Part shown: positions 4,958 to 7,438 of the stretch, piece by piece
How positions within the stretch are numbered: the first letter of the stretch is position 1
How the letters are laid out: the number at the start of each line of letters is the position of its first letter
Source: Bacillota bacterium
GTDB lineage: Bacteria > Bacillota > Clostridia > Oscillospirales > Acutalibacteraceae
Direction of reading: 5' to 3'
NCBI GenBank assembly: GCA_023401495.1
Contig: JAEXDU010000010.1
Coordinates: 1-7,438, forward strand
DNA length: 7,438 nt
The notes under the pieces: generated by a model
Databases searched by the model: none
The model's input: only the letters and a program-made list of their open reading frames with translations
What the model was told of the DNA's origin: nothing
Position numbers and translations under genes: made by a program

Positions 4958-6892
4958 TTATTTTGTCACTTTCGGTGAAAGCAGGCCTTGACGGTATGCG
5001 TTGAGCAGCATGGTCAGATCGTAAATCTGATTGCTGATGTCGTTTCCGTTATCGGTATCCATAACCATCATGCGGGCAAAATGGGTTTCAAACACATCGG
5101 AACGGGACTGAATATCCTTGTTCTCCTCCAGCGCGCTGCGCACGCCGTCGAACGGCTGGTGCGACTTGATGCGCATTCCGTGCGAATTGTAGATCAGGGT
5201 ATATCCGGCGATCCCCGTGGTGGGATGATACGCCTCGCAGAAGCCGCCGTCGATTACGATCAGCTTGCCGCCCGCCTTGATTGGGCTCTCCCCGTCGCCC
5301 GCGCGCACCGGCACATGACCGTTGATGATATGGCAGAACGGCGTGTTCAGGCCGAATTCCCGAAGCAGCATTTCGCAGACTTCCTCCTGATTGTACCACT
5401 TGTAATAGGGATTCTTTTTCTCCGTCCAGGCGCTTTTGTCGTCGATGAACATGCGCTCAAACGTCGTCATCTTCTCGCGCCCGAACAGCGGGGAATCCTT
5501 GCCGCTCCACAAATACCACATATAATCGAGGCAGAACGGCTTATCTGCCGCGGTGGACGGAGCAAAATAAGCCCGGCGCACCAGCTTATCGGAAAGATCC
5601 ATCAGCTCCTTGCCTTTCACGATCCGCCCCCCCACATTGACGCCGGTCAGCTCACCGTCGGCCGTCATGGGAATGCACCCGTGGAACAGCAGGTTCTGGT
5701 TAAAGCATTTATACATGCTGCCCTTCGCGTACAAAAAGCGCATGTGGCGGTTCAGCCTCTCGCTCTCCTTGAAATCCTCTATCAGCCCGTGCAGAATGTT
5801 CTTCTCTTCTTCGGTGAGCTCATAGGGATTCTCGCGGTTGACGGTCGGGAACACCGTTGTGTTGAGCTTGTAGGTTTTGCCCTCAATTTCGATCGTGCCC
5901 TGCTCGTAATTGATCTGATGCAGCAGCATCCGGTGCTCCATCTGGAATTCCGGGTGACGGCGGATCAACTGGCCCTCCAGCTTAAACAGGATAATCGAAA
6001 TGGCCTTGCGGATGGCATGATTTAAGTCCCCGCATTCCGGGTACTGCTCCTTTGCAAACATGGCAAGCTCGCGCATACTGATGCCATAGCCGCTCTCCAG
6101 CGTGGCAAGATTCCCGCCCGCCACGGTATTGCGCACCACCGCGGCGGCGCACGCCTCGCTGCCGGAGGCCGCGCCCATCCACAGGATGTCGTGATTCCCC
6201 CATTCCACATCCACGGCGTGGTGCTGCATCAAAAGGTCCATGATGCGGTCCGCGCCGGGACCACGGTCAAAAATATCGCCTACAATGTGAAGGTAATCCA
6301 CCGCCAGGCGCTTGATCAGCGAGCAGAGCGCCGTTATAAACTCATCCGCATTATTGATGCCGATGATCGTGTCGATGATCTTCGCGTGATACACCTGCTG
6401 GTTGCTGTCTTCCCCAGGCTGTGCATGCAAAAGCTCGTCGATGATGTAGCTGAATTCCGGCGGCAGGGCCTTTCTGACCTTTGACCGCGTATATTTGGAC
6501 GCCGTAATACGGCAAACACCGATCAATTGATGCAGCGTTTTCTGATACCAGGCATCCAGGTTGGATTCCGTCTGCTTGATGTAGCGAAGCTTTTGCTCCG
6601 GGTAATAGATCAGGGTGCAGATTTCGGAGCGCTCCTGATCGGACAGAGTCTTCCCAAACACCAGGTCCACCTTCTCGCGGATAACGCCGGAGCAGTTATT
6701 GACGATGTGGTAAAAAGCGTCGTACTCGCCGTGCAGATCGCTCATAAAGTGCTCTGTACCCTTCGGCAGATTCAAAATCGCCTGAAGGTTGATAATCTCT
6801 GTGCATACCGCCTGAATGGTCGGATAATCCTCCGCCAGAAGCTTTAGATATTTCAGTTCATGGTTTGACAGATGATATTCTGTGCTGCGCAT
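4958..6892 (-). CDS. fbp: Class III fructose-1,6-bisphosphatase
   Basis: This 644-residue cytoplasmic enzyme hydrolyses fructose 1,6-bisphosphate to fructose 6-phosphate and phosphate (EC 3.1.3.11), the committed step of gluconeogenesis. The length and sequence match the Firmicutes class III type (as in Bacillus subtilis Fbp), unrelated to the class I and II enzymes. It has the calcineurin-like metallophosphatase motifs: SDLHGEYDAF (51-60), GDIFDRGPGADRIMD (205-219), WGNHDILWMG (231-240), LLFHGCIPM (401-409) and INGHVPVRAGDGESPIKAGGKLIVIDGGFC (523-552). The start region MRSTEYHLSNHELKYLKLLAEDYPT is typical. The ATG at 6890-6892 is preceded by AAGGGGGA, about 10 bases upstream. The gene lies 80 bases after the exodeoxyribonuclease III gene and before the beta-CASP gene, all on one strand. 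It appears intact, with all expected metal-site residues. Confidence 0.96.
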   Translation of the reverse strand: MRSTEYHLSNHELKYLKLLAEDYPTIQAVCTEIINLQAILNLPKGTEHFMSDLHGEYDAFYHIVNNCSGVIREKVDLVFGKTLSDQERSEICTLIYYPEQKLRYIKQTESNLDAWYQKTLHQLIGVCRITASKYTRSKVRKALPPEFSYIIDELLHAQPGEDSNQQVYHAKIIDTIIGINNADEFITALCSLIKRLAVDYLHIVGDIFDRGPGADRIMDLLMQHHAVDVEWGNHDILWMGAASGSEACAAAVVRNTVAGGNLATLESGYGISMRELAMFAKEQYPECGDLNHAIRKAISIILFKLEGQLIRRHPEFQMEHRMLLHQINYEQGTIEIEGKTYKLNTTVFPTVNRENPYELTEEEKNILHGLIEDFKESERLNRHMRFLYAKGSMYKCFNQNLLFHGCIPMTADGELTGVNVGGRIVKGKELMDLSDKLVRRAYFAPSTAADKPFCLDYMWYLWSGKDSPLFGREKMTTFERMFIDDKSAWTEKKNPYYKWYNQEEVCEMLLREFGLNTPFCHIINGHVPVRAGDGESPIKAGGKLIVIDGGFCEAYHPTTGIAGYTLIYNSHGMRIKSHQPFDGVRSALEENKDIQSRSDVFETHFARMMVMDTDNGNDISNQIYDLTMLLNAYRQGLLSPKVTK

Positions 6893-6944
6893 GACTTACA
6901 TCCCCCTTTAATCAGATAAAATCATACTGATCTACAATACAACA

Positions 6945-6970
6945 GTGGACCCTGCTTGTGATTTCTCCAC
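6945..6970 (-). terminator. Weak possible terminator between xth and fbp
   Basis: On the minus strand GTGGA (6966-6970) and TCCAC (6945-6949) can form a 5-bp stem with a 16-base loop, followed by TGTTGTATTGT. It starts 2 bases after the exodeoxyribonuclease III stop. The stem is short and the T tract is broken, so xth and fbp could also be co-transcribed. I could not find a clear promoter for fbp in this 80-base gap. Confidence 0.25.
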
Positions 6971-6972
6971 CT

Positions 6973-7438
6973 TTAATCGCAGGCCAATATTAGTCCTACC
7001 GGACAGTGGTCGCTGCCCTGCACCTCTGAATAAATCAGGCTGTCACTGAGTTTTTCACGCAGCCGTTCGGAAATCAGAAAATAATCGATGCGCCAACCCG
7101 CGTTGTTCTGGCGCGCCTTGAACATGTAGGACCACCACGTGTAGGCACCGGTCAGATCGGGGTATATTTCGCGGAAGCTGTCCAGAAAACCGCTGGCCAA
7201 AAGCTCGGTCAGCTTGCCGCGCTCCTCATATGAAAAACCGGCATTGCCGATATTGCTCTTTGCGTTTTTCAGGTCGATCTCCTGATGCGCTACGTTCAGA
7301 TCGCCGCAGATAATGACCGGCTTTTTCTCGTCCAGCTCTGTGACATACTCGCGGAAAGCATTCTCCCATTCCATGCGGTAGGGAAGGCGCACAAGCTCGC
7401 GCTGGGAGTTGGGAGTATACACGTTTACAAGGTAGAAC
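6973..7438 (-). CDS. xth: Exodeoxyribonuclease III (AP endonuclease), C-terminal part (5' end outside window)
   Basis: The frame is open to the right edge and reads FYLVNVYTPNSQ from 7437, so the GTG at 7420-7422 is an internal Val, not a start. About 154 C-terminal residues are present, stopping at TAA (6973-6975). The protein belongs to the exonuclease III/APE1 family, which cuts the backbone at abasic sites and trims 3' ends in base excision repair, using Mg2+. Family motifs are NVYTPNS, ICGDLNVAHQEIDL (catalytic Asp and Asn in GDLN), GFLDSFREIYPDLTGAYTWWSYMFKAR, GWRIDYFLIS (catalytic Asp) and the terminal SDHCPVGL (catalytic Asp-His). The C-terminal half is complete and looks functional. 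It lies just upstream of fbp on the same strand. The N-terminal part and promoter lie outside the window. Confidence 0.95.
   Translation of the reverse strand, partial: FYLVNVYTPNSQRELVRLPYRMEWENAFREYVTELDEKKPVIICGDLNVAHQEIDLKNAKSNIGNAGFSYEERGKLTELLASGFLDSFREIYPDLTGAYTWWSYMFKARQNNAGWRIDYFLISERLREKLSDSLIYSEVQGSDHCPVGLILACD

Noticed and set aside
4988..6025. 345-residue open frame on the plus strand
   Set aside because: It is wholly antisense to fbp, which has conserved motifs throughout. Its composition (many His, Val, Leu, Arg) is that of a shadow frame, and it resembles no family I recognise.
6893..6972. Promoter for fbp in the 80-base gap
   Set aside because: Several partial matches exist (for example TATGAT or TATTGT), but none pairs with a reasonable -35 at an acceptable spacing, so none is called.
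7420..7422. GTG as the start of exodeoxyribonuclease III
   Set aside because: It is the Val in the conserved FYLVNVYTPNS block, and the frame continues to the right edge.

Overview
The window looks like chromosomal DNA from an anaerobic member of the Clostridia, possibly an Oscillospirales-type organism. The reasons are a class III (Firmicutes-type) fructose-1,6-bisphosphatase, the end of a large 2-hydroxyacyl-CoA dehydratase/activase-type protein typical of anaerobes, strong AGGAGG-like ribosome binding sites and short intergenic gaps with intrinsic terminators. Base composition is moderate, with AT-rich regulatory gaps. The placement is an inference; there is no rRNA or other marker gene in the window.

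Left part (1-1508, plus strand): the C-terminal end of a dehydratase/activase-type protein runs in from the left edge and ends at a strong intrinsic terminator. mscL follows. Its best promoter overlaps the terminator, and its most likely start is a GTG 24 bases inside the longest frame. mscL ends in a long hairpin that also serves the convergent gene to its right.

Middle part (1509-3030, minus strand): three small genes read leftward. They are an HxlR-family regulator, a 96-residue protein that looks like a dimeric alpha/beta-barrel (ABM-like) protein, and a LysE/RhtB-type exporter. The regulator and the small protein each have a good sigma-A-type promoter, and both promoters carry the same 11 bp at the -10 region. 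A 25-bp near-perfect palindrome sits just upstream of the small protein's promoter. This reads as a small self-regulated HxlR circuit, perhaps responsive to electrophiles or redox stress.

Right part (3031-7438, minus strand): in transcription order these are exodeoxyribonuclease III (cut by the right edge), class III fructose-1,6-bisphosphatase and a beta-CASP metallo-beta-lactamase-fold ribonuclease. They share a direction, but each gap carries hairpins, so separate or attenuated transcription is likely. The beta-CASP gene has a leader with two directly abutting hairpins.

I found no CRISPR array, mobile element, tRNA or rRNA, and no strong sign of a wholly new system. The most interesting parts are regulatory: the HxlR operator candidates, the promoter-in-terminator ahead of mscL, and the structured leader of the beta-CASP nuclease.
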